This document shows positions 51,652 through 61,293 of a DNA stretch of 64,000 nt, piece by piece. The DNA comes from Lactobacillus sp. HBUAS51381 (GTDB taxonomy: Bacteria > Bacillota > Bacilli > Lactobacillales > Lactobacillaceae): assembly GCF_012641095.1 (NCBI RefSeq), contig NZ_JAAVSC010000013.1, positions 1 to 64,000 of the forward strand. The letters run 5' to 3'. Made by a program: the position numbers and the translations under genes. The notes beneath the pieces are model-generated. The model saw nothing but the letters and a program-made list of their open reading frames with translations. It had not been told where the DNA came from and made no database searches. The first letter of the stretch is position 1. Every line of letters starts with the position of its first letter.

Positions 51652-54600
51652 GTGAATATGATTAAAGGCGAATGGAATTACATTCGGCATAATCGGTTGA
51701 TTTTAATCTCCGTTCTTGCCATTATGTTTATTCCATTCCTCTACAGTATCTTCTTTCTGAAGTCGGTCTGGGACCCGTATGGGGAGACCGGCGAACTACC
51801 CGTTGCGGTGGTTAATCAGGATAAGCCCGTAACCTATCAGGGGCAGAAATTAAACGTTGGGGATCAGACGATTACCAACTTAAAGAAGAACCACCAATTG
51901 GGGTGGAAGTTCGTGTCCGCTAAGACGGCGGCCGATGGGTTGAAACACCACAAGTACTACACGGTGATTACGATCCCCAAGAATTTCTCGGCCAATGCCG
52001 CTACGGCACTGAATAAGCATCCCAAGAAGATGACGTTCACCTACAAGACGAACGGCTCGGCGAACTACATTGCCCAAGTGATGAGTGAAGTGGGGTCATC
52101 CAAGTTGGATAGCCAAATCCGCGCTAAGGTGACGAAGGCCTACGCCCAAGCAACCTTCAAGCAGATCTACGCTGTCGGGCAGGGGATGGACAAGGCCGCT
52201 AAGGGTTCCGCGAAGTTGAAGGACGGGACGGTTACCTTAACTGATGGTCTGAACACCTATACGACCGGGGTTCACACGTTAAATAACGGCCTGCAACAGA
52301 TGAAGACCTCCGTCAAGCCATTGGCAACCGGGATTCAGAAGTTGTCGACGGGTTCGCAAACCTTGCAGACGGGGCTGGCGAAGTATACCAGCGGCGTTGG
52401 GCAGTATGCTAGTGGGGTTAATCAGTATACGAGTGGTGTTGGGCAATTGAGTGCTAAGATGCCAACCATGCAAGCTGGGGCCAATAAGTTAGCTACTGGA
52501 GCTAAGACTCTGAATACGGGGACTTATCAGTATGTTGATGGTGTTTACCAGCTTAAAGATGGTGCTCAGCAATTAAATTCAGGAGTTGGTCCACTTAAGA
52601 ATGGTGTTTCACAGTTAGCAACTGGTAGTAAGAAGCTTAATAGTGGATTGTCAACACTCAATAGTAAATCTGGTGAGTTGAATACTGGTGCAAGTAATTT
52701 AGCCGATGGTGCGGCCCAAGTGAGCGCCGGAGTTCAAGAAGTTCAAAGCGAATTAGGCAAGTTGACCGATCCTGATACACAAAAGCAGTTAGCGAGTGCC
52801 GGTACCTTACTTACAGAGTTGAATGCTTTAAAGAACGATCCTAGCTTAGTTGCTATGACTACAGCACTGACGCAACCAGTTAAGGATTTAATGGCTGCTG
52901 AGGTTCAGATGAATGCCGCATTAAGTGCACAGAGTAAGGCAGCTAAAAGTCTGCAACAAGATGCCTCTGGTTCTGCTACTGCTGGGAATGACTCTACCGC
53001 TGTTAACGGGGCAAAGGCAGCTACTGCAAGTGCTCAGAAGACCGCCGAGGAGATTGCTTCTTCAGAGGACAGTGCAAAAACTAAGCAATTAGCAACTAAA
53101 TTACAGGAGCAATTGCAGACCGCTCAAGCAGAACAGAATAAGATTGATACTTCAACTGGGGATTCTAACGATGGGACTTCAGCTGATGCCTCAGCATTAG
53201 AAGCTGCCACTGCTGCTGTTCAGAACGCATCAGGAGAGTTACAGACTGCTTTGACGAAAGTATTGACTGTGGTAAGTAGCACTGGGCTCACGCAGGAACA
53301 AGTTGCATCGTTACAAACAACGCTTAGCGATGCTCAGGCAGCTGATCTAACTGCCTTACAATCTAAATTGGGTCAACTGTCAGAACTAGCAAGTGGTACG
53401 GATAAAATTAATAAATTGGTTCAGGGAGCCGATGAGTTGAGCTCGGGAGCTAAGACGCTTAATTCTGGGCTTAGTGACTATACAGGTGGTGTCAAGACAG
53501 CATTTGATGGCTCAACAACATTGAATAATGGGGTTGCTAGCTTAAATGCCAAGGTTCCGACCTTAACGAACGGTGTTACTAGAATTCTGAATGGATCAGT
53601 TAAATTGGCTAAAAAGGGTTCAGCTCTAAAGAGCGGCTCTAACCAACTTTCTACCGGTGCTTCGCAACTAAGTTCTGGTATCAACCAAGCCGCTGTCGGT
53701 GTCAACACCCTCAACTCCAAGACCCCACAACTCACCGCCGCCGGCAACAAGTTAACCAGCTCCTCTGGTCAACTCATGAACGGTGCGGGGCAATTAACCT
53801 CTGGCTTAAATACGCTGAACAGCAAGGTCCCAACGCTGACCAGTGGGGTTAACCAATTGGCTAATGGGTCGCAGAAGTTGGATGATAACAGTAATCAGTT
53901 GATGCAAGGGGCCAAGAAGCTTTCCGATGGGAATGGCACGTTAGCCAAGTCATTGAAGAGTGGGGCTGACCAGATTCAGGCCCAACCGTTGACCAGCAAG
54001 ACGGCCGACATGTTTGCCGCACCAACCAAGCTGAAGCATGAAAACTACAGTTATGTACCAAACTATGGGCATGCCTTGGCACCTTACGTGCTGTCCGTTG
54101 CCCTCTACGTTGGGGCGCTAGTCTTCAACTTTGCCTTCCCAATTCGGAAGGTCTCACGCGAAGGCGGGACTGCCACGGGTTGGTACTTGAGTAAGGTCTC
54201 CATTGGCGCAGTCGAAGGACTCGCCATGGGGCTGATTGAACCAGCCTTGATGATGCTAGGTGGTTTGACGGTCGATCACCCAGGTCAGATGATTCTGATC
54301 TCCGTGTTCTTCGCCGAGGCGTCGATGTTTATTGTCATGTTCCTGTCGATGTTACTGGATAACCCAGGACGATTCATCGCCATGGTTCTCCTGATGCTTC
54401 AACTCGGGGGTTCTGGTGGGACGTTCCCAATGGAAGTGACGAACCACTTCTACAACGTCGTCCACCCATTCCTGCCAATGACTTACTCAATCCTCGGATT
54501 CCGGCAAGCCATTACATCGGGGATGTCCGGCATGGTCGGTCAAGCCTTGTGGGTCTTAGCACTCTTTACCGTTCTTGGTTTAGCACTGCTCTGGCCGACA

Positions 54601-54702
54601 ATGTGGTGGCTGCAAAAGAAGCATTTGATGGGAATCTCGCAATTGGATGACAACCAGAAGTTACAAGCGGTTGAAGATCCAAACACGAATGCTCATTCAT
54701 AA
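51652..54702 (+). CDS. YhgE/Pip-family membrane protein with long tandem-repeat stalk
   Basis: The 1016-residue protein starts NMIKGEWNYIRHNRLILISV with one membrane helix, followed by the YhgE domain (PVAVVNQDKPVTYQG). Then come about 600 residues of loosely repeated ~11-residue units (TGVHTLNNGLQQM, SGVGQYASGVNQY, KLNSGLSTLNSK style) and a 5-helix ABC-2-like C-terminus. The family includes phage infection protein Pip and type VII-linked EsaA-like proteins. GTG 51652 is chosen for spacing; TTG 51643 abuts the ribosome site. Between about 52480 and 53690 the codons turn AT-ending, unlike both ends, which suggests recombination. Confidence 0.85.
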   Translation: MNMIKGEWNYIRHNRLILISVLAIMFIPFLYSIFFLKSVWDPYGETGELPVAVVNQDKPVTYQGQKLNVGDQTITNLKKNHQLGWKFVSAKTAADGLKHHKYYTVITIPKNFSANAATALNKHPKKMTFTYKTNGSANYIAQVMSEVGSSKLDSQIRAKVTKAYAQATFKQIYAVGQGMDKAAKGSAKLKDGTVTLTDGLNTYTTGVHTLNNGLQQMKTSVKPLATGIQKLSTGSQTLQTGLAKYTSGVGQYASGVNQYTSGVGQLSAKMPTMQAGANKLATGAKTLNTGTYQYVDGVYQLKDGAQQLNSGVGPLKNGVSQLATGSKKLNSGLSTLNSKSGELNTGASNLADGAAQVSAGVQEVQSELGKLTDPDTQKQLASAGTLLTELNALKNDPSLVAMTTALTQPVKDLMAAEVQMNAALSAQSKAAKSLQQDASGSATAGNDSTAVNGAKAATASAQKTAEEIASSEDSAKTKQLATKLQEQLQTAQAEQNKIDTSTGDSNDGTSADASALEAATAAVQNASGELQTALTKVLTVVSSTGLTQEQVASLQTTLSDAQAADLTALQSKLGQLSELASGTDKINKLVQGADELSSGAKTLNSGLSDYTGGVKTAFDGSTTLNNGVASLNAKVPTLTNGVTRILNGSVKLAKKGSALKSGSNQLSTGASQLSSGINQAAVGVNTLNSKTPQLTAAGNKLTSSSGQLMNGAGQLTSGLNTLNSKVPTLTSGVNQLANGSQKLDDNSNQLMQGAKKLSDGNGTLAKSLKSGADQIQAQPLTSKTADMFAAPTKLKHENYSYVPNYGHALAPYVLSVALYVGALVFNFAFPIRKVSREGGTATGWYLSKVSIGAVEGLAMGLIEPALMMLGGLTVDHPGQMILISVFFAEASMFIVMFLSMLLDNPGRFIAMVLLMLQLGGSGGTFPMEVTNHFYNVVHPFLPMTYSILGFRQAITSGMSGMVGQALWVLALFTVLGLALLWPTMWWLQKKHLMGISQLDDNQKLQAVEDPNTNAHS

Positions 54703-54712
54703 ATAGCGTATC

Positions 54713-54752
54713 TGAAGAGAAATGCAATGTTAGTGTTGCGTTTCTCTTTTTT
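54713..54752 (+). terminator. Terminator of the YhgE/Pip gene
   Basis: AAGAGAAATGCAA / TTGCGTTTCTCTT stem followed by TTTTTT. Confidence 0.88.
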
Positions 54753-54761
54753 TGTAAAGTT

Positions 54762-54790
54762 TTGACGTTATAACGTTATGATGTTAGACT
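54762..54790 (+). promoter_or_regulatory. Promoter of the AbrB/Doc pair with operator in the spacer
   Basis: TTGACG (54762-54767), 17-bp spacer, TAGACT (54785-54790). A perfect palindrome ACGTTATAACGT (54765-54776) overlaps the -35, with a further TTATGATGTTA half. Fits antitoxin autoregulation. With a start near 54797, the ATG at 54792 cannot be used. Confidence 0.65.
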
Positions 54791-54818
54791 CATGGAAAAG
54801 CATTTAGAAGGTGATTAC

Positions 54819-55073
54819 ATGAAAAATTCGGCACTGAGCGAAGAACGCCATGTTATCAACATTGGCCATTCTCTAGGTGTGACAATTCCGGCAGATATGA
54901 TTAAAGCCTTGGGAATTACGAAAGAGACGAAGCTAGAAGTTACGTTGACAGATGATGGTTTGAAAGTCACTAAGAAAAAGGAAATCTTATCGCCGGAATT
55001 TGTAGCGGCCATGAATGAAACGCTTGCGGATTATCACGAGGCATTGGAAACACTCAAGAAGAGTGATGAATAG
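54819..55073 (+). CDS. AbrB/MazE-type antitoxin
   Basis: The 84-residue protein has a SpoVT-AbrB swapped-hairpin DNA-binding domain (HVINIGHSLGVTIPADMIKALGITKETKLEVTLTDDGLKV) and an acidic C-terminal tail (LADYHEALETLKKSDE) likely to bind the toxin. ATG 54819 is chosen over 54792 because of AAGGTG and the promoter position. The stop overlaps the next start by 1 nt. Confidence 0.8.
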   Translation: MKNSALSEERHVINIGHSLGVTIPADMIKALGITKETKLEVTLTDDGLKVTKKKEILSPEFVAAMNETLADYHEALETLKKSDE

Positions 55074-55468
55074 TGCGATATTTAAAAGTAAAGGAATTGA
55101 TTGCCATTAATACGGCAGTTTTAGCGGGCACGACAGAAAGATCGTTCATTCGTAATGCCAAAGGTTTAGAATCAATCATTGCATTACCGCAACAAGCTTT
55201 TTTTGGAGTCGTGGCTTATCCAGAGATTCATCAAAAAATTGGCATTGTTTTTATCAAAATTATCAATCTTCACCCGTTTGAGGATGGCAACAAACGGACG
55301 GCTGTTGTGGCCGCACTAGTGATGGCTAAATTGAACGGCTATCAGTTGCGGTTCACAAACCAAGAAATTGCTGAACTTGCACTCAGTGTCGCAGCGACAG
55401 ATGAAAGTGAACTGAAGTATGAAGATGTGTATGCCATATTTGAAAAACACTTGCGGAAGAAATCTTAA
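55073..55468 (+). CDS. doc: Doc-type Fic toxin
   Basis: The 131-residue protein has the Doc/Fic core HPFEDGNKRT with His67, and upstream TERSFIRNAKGLESIIALPQQ as in death-on-curing proteins. Doc phosphorylates EF-Tu and halts translation. Start is GTG at 55073, overlapping the antitoxin stop (TAGTG). Pairing of Doc with an AbrB/MazE antitoxin rather than a Phd-like one is known in some Gram-positives but less usual. Confidence 0.85.
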   Translation: MRYLKVKELIAINTAVLAGTTERSFIRNAKGLESIIALPQQAFFGVVAYPEIHQKIGIVFIKIINLHPFEDGNKRTAVVAALVMAKLNGYQLRFTNQEIAELALSVAATDESELKYEDVYAIFEKHLRKKS

Positions 55469-55477
55469 CGTCAATTT

Positions 55478-55516
55478 GTGCCGTGAAGCCACTGGTTTCG
55501 CGGCACTTTTTGCGTA
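55478..55516 (+). terminator. Terminator of the AbrB/Doc operon
   Basis: GTGCCGTGAA / TTCGCGGCAC stem followed by TTTTTG. Confidence 0.88.
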
Positions 55517-55550
55517 TAATGAGGGCAGATAAGAGAAAAGAGGGGACAGC

Positions 55551-56045
55551 ATGTCCGTAAAATTTCGTGTCGCGCAGAGTCGCGATCAGGCGGCTATTAT
55601 TGCCATTTATAACCAGGCGGTGGCGACTAAGGGGAGTACTGCCGATTTAACACCAGTAACGGTGGCCCAACGTCAGCCGTGGTTTGCGGCTTTTACACCG
55701 GATCATTTTCCATTGTGGGTGATTGAAAGTGCGGGTGAAGTCGCCGGGTTCGTGGGCCTAGAACCCTACAGTGACCGTGCGGGCTATCGCAATACGGCCG
55801 AGGTTGCCTTGTACCTGGATGACCACTATCAAGGCCAACACTTAGGTACCCAGGCCGTTGATTGGATCGCCCAGCAGGCGCCCAGACTAGGCGTGACGAC
55901 GGTGATCTCTCGCATCTTTGGTCATAATCAAGCGAGTCGGCACCTCTTTGAGAAGGCGGGCTATGACCACTGGGGGCATTTACCGGCAATCGCGGAGATG
56001 CAGGGATTTACCGCCGACTTAGAGGTTTATGGGCATCATTTCTAA
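55551..56045 (+). CDS. GNAT-family N-acetyltransferase (PAT-like)
   Basis: The 164-residue protein has the order of phosphinothricin-type acetyltransferases: RVAQSRDQAAIIAIYNQAV, VAGFVGLEPYSDRAGYRNTAEVALYL, the acetyl-CoA-binding YQGQHLGTQAVDW and HNQASRHLFEKAGYDHWGHL. It acetylates a small amine; substrate unknown. ATG follows AGAGGGGA. Confidence 0.88.
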   Translation: MSVKFRVAQSRDQAAIIAIYNQAVATKGSTADLTPVTVAQRQPWFAAFTPDHFPLWVIESAGEVAGFVGLEPYSDRAGYRNTAEVALYLDDHYQGQHLGTQAVDWIAQQAPRLGVTTVISRIFGHNQASRHLFEKAGYDHWGHLPAIAEMQGFTADLEVYGHHF

Positions 56046-56254
56046 TGCTGTAATAAGTTATGAAAACTTGCTTTGATTTTTCACAAATAGTTCATCAAAT
56101 CAAGGATTGTCGGGGCTCATCCTTGATAAATATTGTATATGTTATATGAAAATGACGTGAAACATGTTAAAATATCATCGTGTGGTTTTATGCATAACGG
56201 GGGAACCCGTTAGGTTGCTTCATATCTCAGAGTATTCGACGGAGGCAAACATTC

Positions 56255-57058
56255 TTGAATAAACGACGGCCAAACCCCAAGCAAGTGCCGGACCCCAATG
56301 AACCCTTATGGCGGTCGACACTGCGGGTAGCCATGCCCCTTAACTTAAGTTACATACCGATTGGGCTGGCTTGTGGGATTTTGCTACACGCGGCAGGGTT
56401 CAATACCTTACTGACTGGATTGGTTTCTTTGTTGATCTTTTCCGGTGGGGCACAATTTTTAATTGCCACGATGTTGACTATTAATCCCCCATTACTATCA
56501 ATTGTTTTGATGCTGTTTTTCCTGGAATTACGGTATGCATTACTGAGTTCGAGTTTATCGCCATACTTAAAGGGCTCATCTAACCGCTTCTTGTTCATGT
56601 TCGCGGTTTCGTTAAACGATGAAAACTATGCCATTAACTATTTGAAATTTGCCACGGATAAAAAGTGGACGGGCAGAGAAGCGCTGATGGTAGAACACTA
56701 TTCGTTGCTCTTCTGGGCGGCTAGCAACGTTGTCGGGAGTCTGATTGGCAGTGCCTTGAAGATTGACCTCAGCATCGTCAACTTTGCGCTGACGGCGTTG
56801 TTCTTGTACATGATTGTCATGCAGATCAAGAACCGCTTGACGATTGTGATTTGCCTGATTTCAGGGGTGCTCGCAGCGGTCTGCATGATGCTGACCAAGA
56901 GCACGTTAGGGTTGGTTATTTCGACAATTATTGCTTCACTGATTGGTTTTGGCTTGGAGGCCACGCTCCGCAAGAAATTGCCCGACAGTCATTGGCTGTG
57001 GCGCTTGCGCAGTCCGGGGTCCAAGAAGGAAGCCGTGGAGCATTCGGATGCTAATTAG
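56255..57058 (+). CDS. azlC: AzlC-family branched-chain amino acid exporter subunit
   Basis: The 267-residue protein has the AzlC pattern: PLNLSYIPIGLACGILLHAAG, GGAQFLIATMLTINPP, ELRYALLSSSLSPYLKG and AVSLNDENYAINYL, with about 7-8 helices. With AzlD it exports branched-chain amino acids. TTG at 56255 is used, with GGAGG 12 nt before it. azlD follows after 17 bp. Confidence 0.9.
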   Translation: MNKRRPNPKQVPDPNEPLWRSTLRVAMPLNLSYIPIGLACGILLHAAGFNTLLTGLVSLLIFSGGAQFLIATMLTINPPLLSIVLMLFFLELRYALLSSSLSPYLKGSSNRFLFMFAVSLNDENYAINYLKFATDKKWTGREALMVEHYSLLFWAASNVVGSLIGSALKIDLSIVNFALTALFLYMIVMQIKNRLTIVICLISGVLAAVCMMLTKSTLGLVISTIIASLIGFGLEATLRKKLPDSHWLWRLRSPGSKKEAVEHSDAN

Positions 57059-57075
57059 GACACAGGGAGAGCTAT

Positions 57076-57423
57076 ATGAACGCAGTTAATACGTGGAACA
57101 GTACGCAACATTTTTGGCTAATTATCTTAGGCTTTATTGTGGCCTTTATCCCGCGTTTCTTCCCGCTGATGTTGTTCACCAAGCGGGCGATTCCGGAATG
57201 GTTTAACGAATGGATGAAGTTCGTGCCGGTATCACTGTTTACGGCGCTGGTCGTAAAGGATATCTTTATTGACAGTGCGAGCTACGCATTGTTGTTAAAT
57301 AAGTATTCGGAAATGCTGGCGGCGGTCGTGGTCATTATTGTGGCCTACCGCACCCGCTCGATGGCCATCTCGGTGATCGTGGGTCTGATTGGCGTCTTCA
57401 TTCTATCGATGTTCATGGCGTGA
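57076..57423 (+). CDS. azlD: AzlD-family branched-chain amino acid exporter subunit
   Basis: The 115-residue protein has four helices and the AzlD pattern: GFIVAFIPRFFPLMLFTKRAIP, WMKFVPVSLFTALVVKDIF and a final hydrophobic helix. It is the small partner of AzlC. AGGGAG precedes the ATG. Confidence 0.9.
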   Translation: MNAVNTWNSTQHFWLIILGFIVAFIPRFFPLMLFTKRAIPEWFNEWMKFVPVSLFTALVVKDIFIDSASYALLLNKYSEMLAAVVVIIVAYRTRSMAISVIVGLIGVFILSMFMA

Positions 57424-57439
57424 CTAAATTTTTAAATGA

Positions 57440-57473
57440 GTGGGCCTTGCCGGTTGGTGAGGTCCTTTTTTGA
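57440..57473 (+). terminator. Terminator of azlCD
   Basis: GGGCCTTGCC / GGTGAGGTCC stem followed by TTTTTT. Confidence 0.85.
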
Positions 57474-57686
57474 AGAATTAAATGGCTTGGTCAACCGGTG
57501 TCGGTGGGATCATCCATCGGCAACTAGTCCATTCACAAGGTCGCAACTACTTAAAAATCAAGCAAAATACTTTTGATTTCAATCAAAGGATAAATAAAAA
57601 ATCTTAATCTTTTCTGAAATGTACGTTCACCTAATTAGTCGCCAGTATGTGTTATACTTGATCCAACCTTTAGGTGAAATGGAGTG

Positions 57687-57860
57687 GTGGCATTAGAACG
57701 TTGGCTGAAGATTAGGCGTTATCTCAACTTAACTCAAGCTATGGAACTATTCTAAATGAGTCGATAGTATCAGCGCTTAGCCAATCGAGTGAGCAGATGG
57801 ATATTTGGTCATGAACTTCCACTGAATAGTTTGAGAATCAATCATGCCCTATACAAGGTA
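57687..57860 (+). pseudogene. Possible remnant of an XRE-type regulator
   Basis: The 470-bp gap before 57894 has a GTG at 57687 after a GGTGAAATGGAG stretch. It opens ALERWLKIRRYLNLTQAMEL, an XRE-like HTH start, but stops at 57753. A +1 frame continues ESIVSALSQSSEQMDIW before another stop. Too short to be certain. A TTATAC -10-like box lies near 57650. Confidence 0.3.
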
Positions 57861-57893
57861 TAAACCAACAAAAATCGGAGTGTATTAATATCA

Positions 57894-58241
57894 ATGAAGT
57901 CTAAAATTGCTAACTTAATTGTAGGGCTAAACTTAGTTGTGGCTTTTACAAGCATATTTGCAACAGCCACAGTGCCCTCTTATTATACAAGTACTGGTTT
58001 TGAATTAAGGTGGCGGGCAATGCCGCTCATTCTATTCGTCACAATTGCAGTAATTTCAATAGGCTTGTTTGCACTAATCAAATCCCATGAAAAAGTAGTC
58101 GCTGTGACGTCACTTCTTAGTTTTCTTATCATGGCCACGTATATCGGAGTGAATAATTTTGCGTACGGGAAAATGTTATTGCTAGTTCTGCTAGGATTAA
58201 ATGTCATTGCTTTTATTTGGTTTTTTAAAGCTAAACTGTGA
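57894..58241 (+). CDS. Small four-helix membrane protein
   Basis: The 115-residue protein (MKSKIANLIVGLNLVVAF) has four hydrophobic helices and a short basic end. No family is recognised. It is AT-rich compared with its neighbours. CGGAGTG lies 12 nt before the ATG. It may belong with the regulator remnant upstream. Confidence 0.6.
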   Translation: MKSKIANLIVGLNLVVAFTSIFATATVPSYYTSTGFELRWRAMPLILFVTIAVISIGLFALIKSHEKVVAVTSLLSFLIMATYIGVNNFAYGKMLLLVLLGLNVIAFIWFFKAKL

Positions 58242-58414
58242 TATTCGAGTGGTAATGCCGAATTATCTGCGTATCGTTTGTAACGGAGAAAGGGCACTCT
58301 CTATTGGCGTGTCGTTGTATTCAATTTACGGGTATGAAAGGATAATTCTGTTCTGGCACTTGATGGCCACTTGTGTGATTAATTTTGTGGTGTAGAATGG
58401 CGATAATCTGTCTC

Positions 58415-58468
58415 CCAAAAACACCACCTGACCGAGTGATCAATCCCAGTCAGGTGGTGCTTTTAGCT
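58415..58468. terminator. Bidirectional terminator before cfa
   Basis: AAACACCACCTGAC pairs with GTCAGGTGGTGCTTT; T-rich ends on both strands. Confidence 0.88.
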
Positions 58469-58500
58469 TCAGGTGATCCGCGGTCACCCGAACATTTGAA

Positions 58501-59703
58501 TTAGTCCGTTACTTGAGCATGATCGTGGGTGTCATCGTACATGTAGTCCCGCGTCATGGGTAACATCCGGGCAGAAGGGCCCTTCGAAATCAAATACTGA
58601 ATCACGTCAATATTACCAGACTTGAACGATGCCGCGCAAGCTTGGAGATAAAGATCCCACATCCGGACGAACTTTTCGTCAAACATCTTGGCCACTTCGT
58701 CACGGTGTTCGTTGAAGTTCTGATCCCAAATTTCAACCGTCTTTTGATAATGCCGACGGAGAGGTTCCATATCATCGATTTGTAGACCGCTTTCGATGAT
58801 GTGAGTGGTGTTTTCAATCAAACCAGGGACGTAGCCACCTGGGAAGATCCATTTGTTTAACCAGCCATTGTTGGCCCCACCCTGTTGCCGGGTAATCCCG
58901 TGGATGAGGGCAACCCCATCGTTGGTCAAGTATTTCTGAACGCAGTCGAAGTATTGACCTAAGTTCTCTTGGCCCACGTGTTCGAACATGCCGACAGACG
59001 TGATGTAGTCCCACGTTTCGTGGCCCAATTCGCGGTAGTCTTCCAGACGAACTTCGGCGACGTCGTTGAGGCCTTCGTCTTGGATGCGTTGGTTCACGTA
59101 GTCGTATTGTTCCTGACTCAGGGTAATCCCGGTGACGTGCAGACCGTATTCCTTGGCCGCCGTCAGCATCAGGGTACCCCAGCCACAGCCAATATCAAGC
59201 AACGTGTTGCCCGGCTTCGGGTTGAGCTTCTTGATAATGTGGTGGACCTTGTTAACCTGTGCGGTATACAAATCATCATCGGGTGATTCAAAGTAGGCAC
59301 AGGAGTAAGTCATGGTGTCGTCCAACCAGAGTTGATAGAAGTTATTCCCAATATCGTAGTGGTTTTGGACATCTTCCTTGCTCTCTTTTTCAGTGTGCTT
59401 TTGCTTAGGCAGGAAGTGAATGAACTTGGAATTGTGGAAGAAGCTATCGGCGTTTTCGTAAGCGGCCGTCAGCAGGTCTTCGATACTCCCATCAATTTCA
59501 ATCTTACCATCCATGATGGCTTCCCCCAGCGCAATGGATGCGTTGCGGGAGATTTCCTTAACCGGGATGGCCTCGTGAATGGTGATGGTGATGTCAGGAG
59601 TGCCGGTCCCGTAGACATCGCTGGATCCGTCCCAATAGTTGACACGGACAGGGATGTTGAAGGTGTGACTCAGAAACGTTTTGTAGAAAGTTTTTTCAAG
59701 CAT
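58501..59703 (-). CDS. cfa: Cyclopropane-fatty-acyl-phospholipid synthase
   Basis: The 400-residue enzyme has an N-terminal lipid-binding part ([38 protein letters not shown]) and a SAM methyltransferase core ([56 protein letters not shown]). It adds a methylene bridge to unsaturated membrane fatty acids, giving lactobacillic acid in this genus. ATG at 59703 follows AAAGGA; the open frame beyond it is unsupported. Confidence 0.93.
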   Translation of the reverse strand: MLEKTFYKTFLSHTFNIPVRVNYWDGSSDVYGTGTPDITITIHEAIPVKEISRNASIALGEAIMDGKIEIDGSIEDLLTAAYENADSFFHNSKFIHFLPKQKHTEKESKEDVQNHYDIGNNFYQLWLDDTMTYSCAYFESPDDDLYTAQVNKVHHIIKKLNPKPGNTLLDIGCGWGTLMLTAAKEYGLHVTGITLSQEQYDYVNQRIQDEGLNDVAEVRLEDYRELGHETWDYITSVGMFEHVGQENLGQYFDCVQKYLTNDGVALIHGITRQQGGANNGWLNKWIFPGGYVPGLIENTTHIIESGLQIDDMEPLRRHYQKTVEIWDQNFNEHRDEVAKMFDEKFVRMWDLYLQACAASFKSGNIDVIQYLISKGPSARMLPMTRDYMYDDTHDHAQVTD

Positions 59704-59914
59704 GTCAGGGGTCCTTTCCGGTTTCGTCAGCAAATACTGAAGAAACAAAATTACCATGCCATTATACGCCTATCGTCCCCTAAAACGTAAGGGGGAAGCC
59801 TTCAATGAAAACGCTTAACATTTTCTGTGGCTGATTCGGTCTTGTAAAATTCACCGATTCCCGGAACAGGCATGGTATAATAAGACCATAATTAACCAGC
59901 GGAGGTCTTTCACT

Positions 59915-60805
59915 TTGAAAAAATGGGTATGGGTCGTGGCGACAATCGTTGTGGCACTGCTGATTGGTGGTTACGCGTATTCGAATCATCACGCGACGGC
60001 CAAAGAGTACCAAGCGGCAATGGCCAACGGGCGTACTGCGATTGAGAGTAAACATTATACGCAAGCTGAGAGCTATTTCCAAAACGCACTCAAGCGGCGA
60101 TTAAACGATAAGACGGCACAGCGGTACTTAACCCAAACACAGCGTTATGTGGACGGTGAGGACGCGCTAGAAGCCCGTCACTTCAGTACAGCTGAGAATC
60201 ACTATGCGGCCGTCAAAGCGACGACTAACGGCTCGTCCGTGCTCGTGACGCGGGCCAAGGACCGCTACAAGCAGGTCAAGGCCATTAAGGCCAACGTCAA
60301 GCAGTTCAAGCAGCTCTTAAGCAAGGCACAAGGGGAGAACAAGGCGCTGAACTATGGGCAATCGAACACGACGTTGGATGAACTCTTTAATAACGCGAAG
60401 TTCCGTCAAAGCTACTACAAGAATCTGTATGACCAAGCCTTGGCCTTACGCAAAGCCAACAACGCCGGTCAGACCAGTCAAACGAGTTCGGCGGCCGTTG
60501 CGGCTTCCTCATCGACAGCCGCAAGTAGCCCGTCAACCAGCAGTTCCAGCGCGTCGCTGACGTCTTCAGAAAAGCAGGCGGCCAAGAATTATTCTGGGAG
60601 CAACGAATACACGGTGACCCAGAGTCAAAAGGAACTGGATGGCAAGACCATCACGGCCCAACAGATTACCAGCGCGCGCAAGACCATTGATTCTGCGGGT
60701 GGTAATGCCAGCGCGATGAGTGATCAGGACGTGCGGGTGGCCATGCAACAGGCGGCCAAGAAGAACGTGTCCTTGGCAAAATACACGAGTCAATATTTGA
60801 AATAG
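59915..60805 (+). CDS. Membrane-anchored TPR-like protein
   Basis: The 296-residue protein has one N-terminal membrane helix (KKWVWVVATIVVALLIGGYA). It then has two TPR-like repeats (AIESKHYTQAESYFQNALKR, ALEARHFSTAENHYAAVKA), a helical middle, a Ser/Ala/Thr-rich linker (about 188-220) and a C-terminal domain. It is probably anchored outside the membrane. TTG start after GGAGG, and TGGTATAAT extended -10 near 59873-59881. Divergent from cfa. Function unknown. Confidence 0.7.
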   Translation: MKKWVWVVATIVVALLIGGYAYSNHHATAKEYQAAMANGRTAIESKHYTQAESYFQNALKRRLNDKTAQRYLTQTQRYVDGEDALEARHFSTAENHYAAVKATTNGSSVLVTRAKDRYKQVKAIKANVKQFKQLLSKAQGENKALNYGQSNTTLDELFNNAKFRQSYYKNLYDQALALRKANNAGQTSQTSSAAVAASSSTAASSPSTSSSSASLTSSEKQAAKNYSGSNEYTVTQSQKELDGKTITAQQITSARKTIDSAGGNASAMSDQDVRVAMQQAAKKNVSLAKYTSQYLK

Positions 60806-60815
60806 TCCTGAATTT

Positions 60816-60852
60816 CGAGGGAACGCTACGTAGGTGGCGTTCCTTTTTATTT
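60816..60852 (+). terminator. Terminator of the TPR-like gene
   Basis: AGGGAACGC / GCGTTCCTTTT stem, then TTTAT. Confidence 0.85.
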
Positions 60853-61293
60853 GCCGCGGTCACGGCTGACCCCGAAATTCCCATTAATTGCGGAAATTTG
60901 GCAATTTGGTAAGAAACCTTACCATTTTGAACTTATGAGTCTTAGAATTTGACAGGATGGTAAGTTTAGCGAACAAATAGTTCAACCGGGTGTATAATAT
61001 AAATAATCAGTCAGCAAGTGATTTAACCGTTGAAATGTCAGTAGTCACGCGGACTTTCGGCTGTCACTAGATGAAATGCCCCAAAAAACTTCACAAGTCG
61101 TTTTTCATGCCAAATTAGATAGTGTGTTTTACTATGTATTTAGAATCAGGAAATTCTACTAAGGGGGGTAGAGTAACGTGCCTGATCACTGGCTAGGTGA
61201 GCACCAATCTTGGGGGATGGGGCGAGACCTAAAAACTGATTTGATTCCCAAATCACCACGAAGCTAGTATGGTTAGATGCGTTACAGAAAATT
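60853..61293 (+). promoter_or_regulatory. Long leader region of the ROK regulator gene
   Basis: GTGTATAAT (about 60990-60998) is a likely -10 box. The ~295-nt leader contains the short ORF at 61178-61267 and no other gene. Confidence 0.45.
61178..61267 (+). CDS. 29-codon ORF in the leader of the ROK gene
   Basis: GTG at 61178 follows AAGGGGGG, a much stronger ribosome site than that of the ROK gene. The product starts VPDHWLGEHQSWGMGRDLK and has no known match. It ends 26 nt before the ROK ATG. Could be a leader peptide or chance. Confidence 0.35.
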   Translation: MPDHWLGEHQSWGMGRDLKTDLIPKSPRS

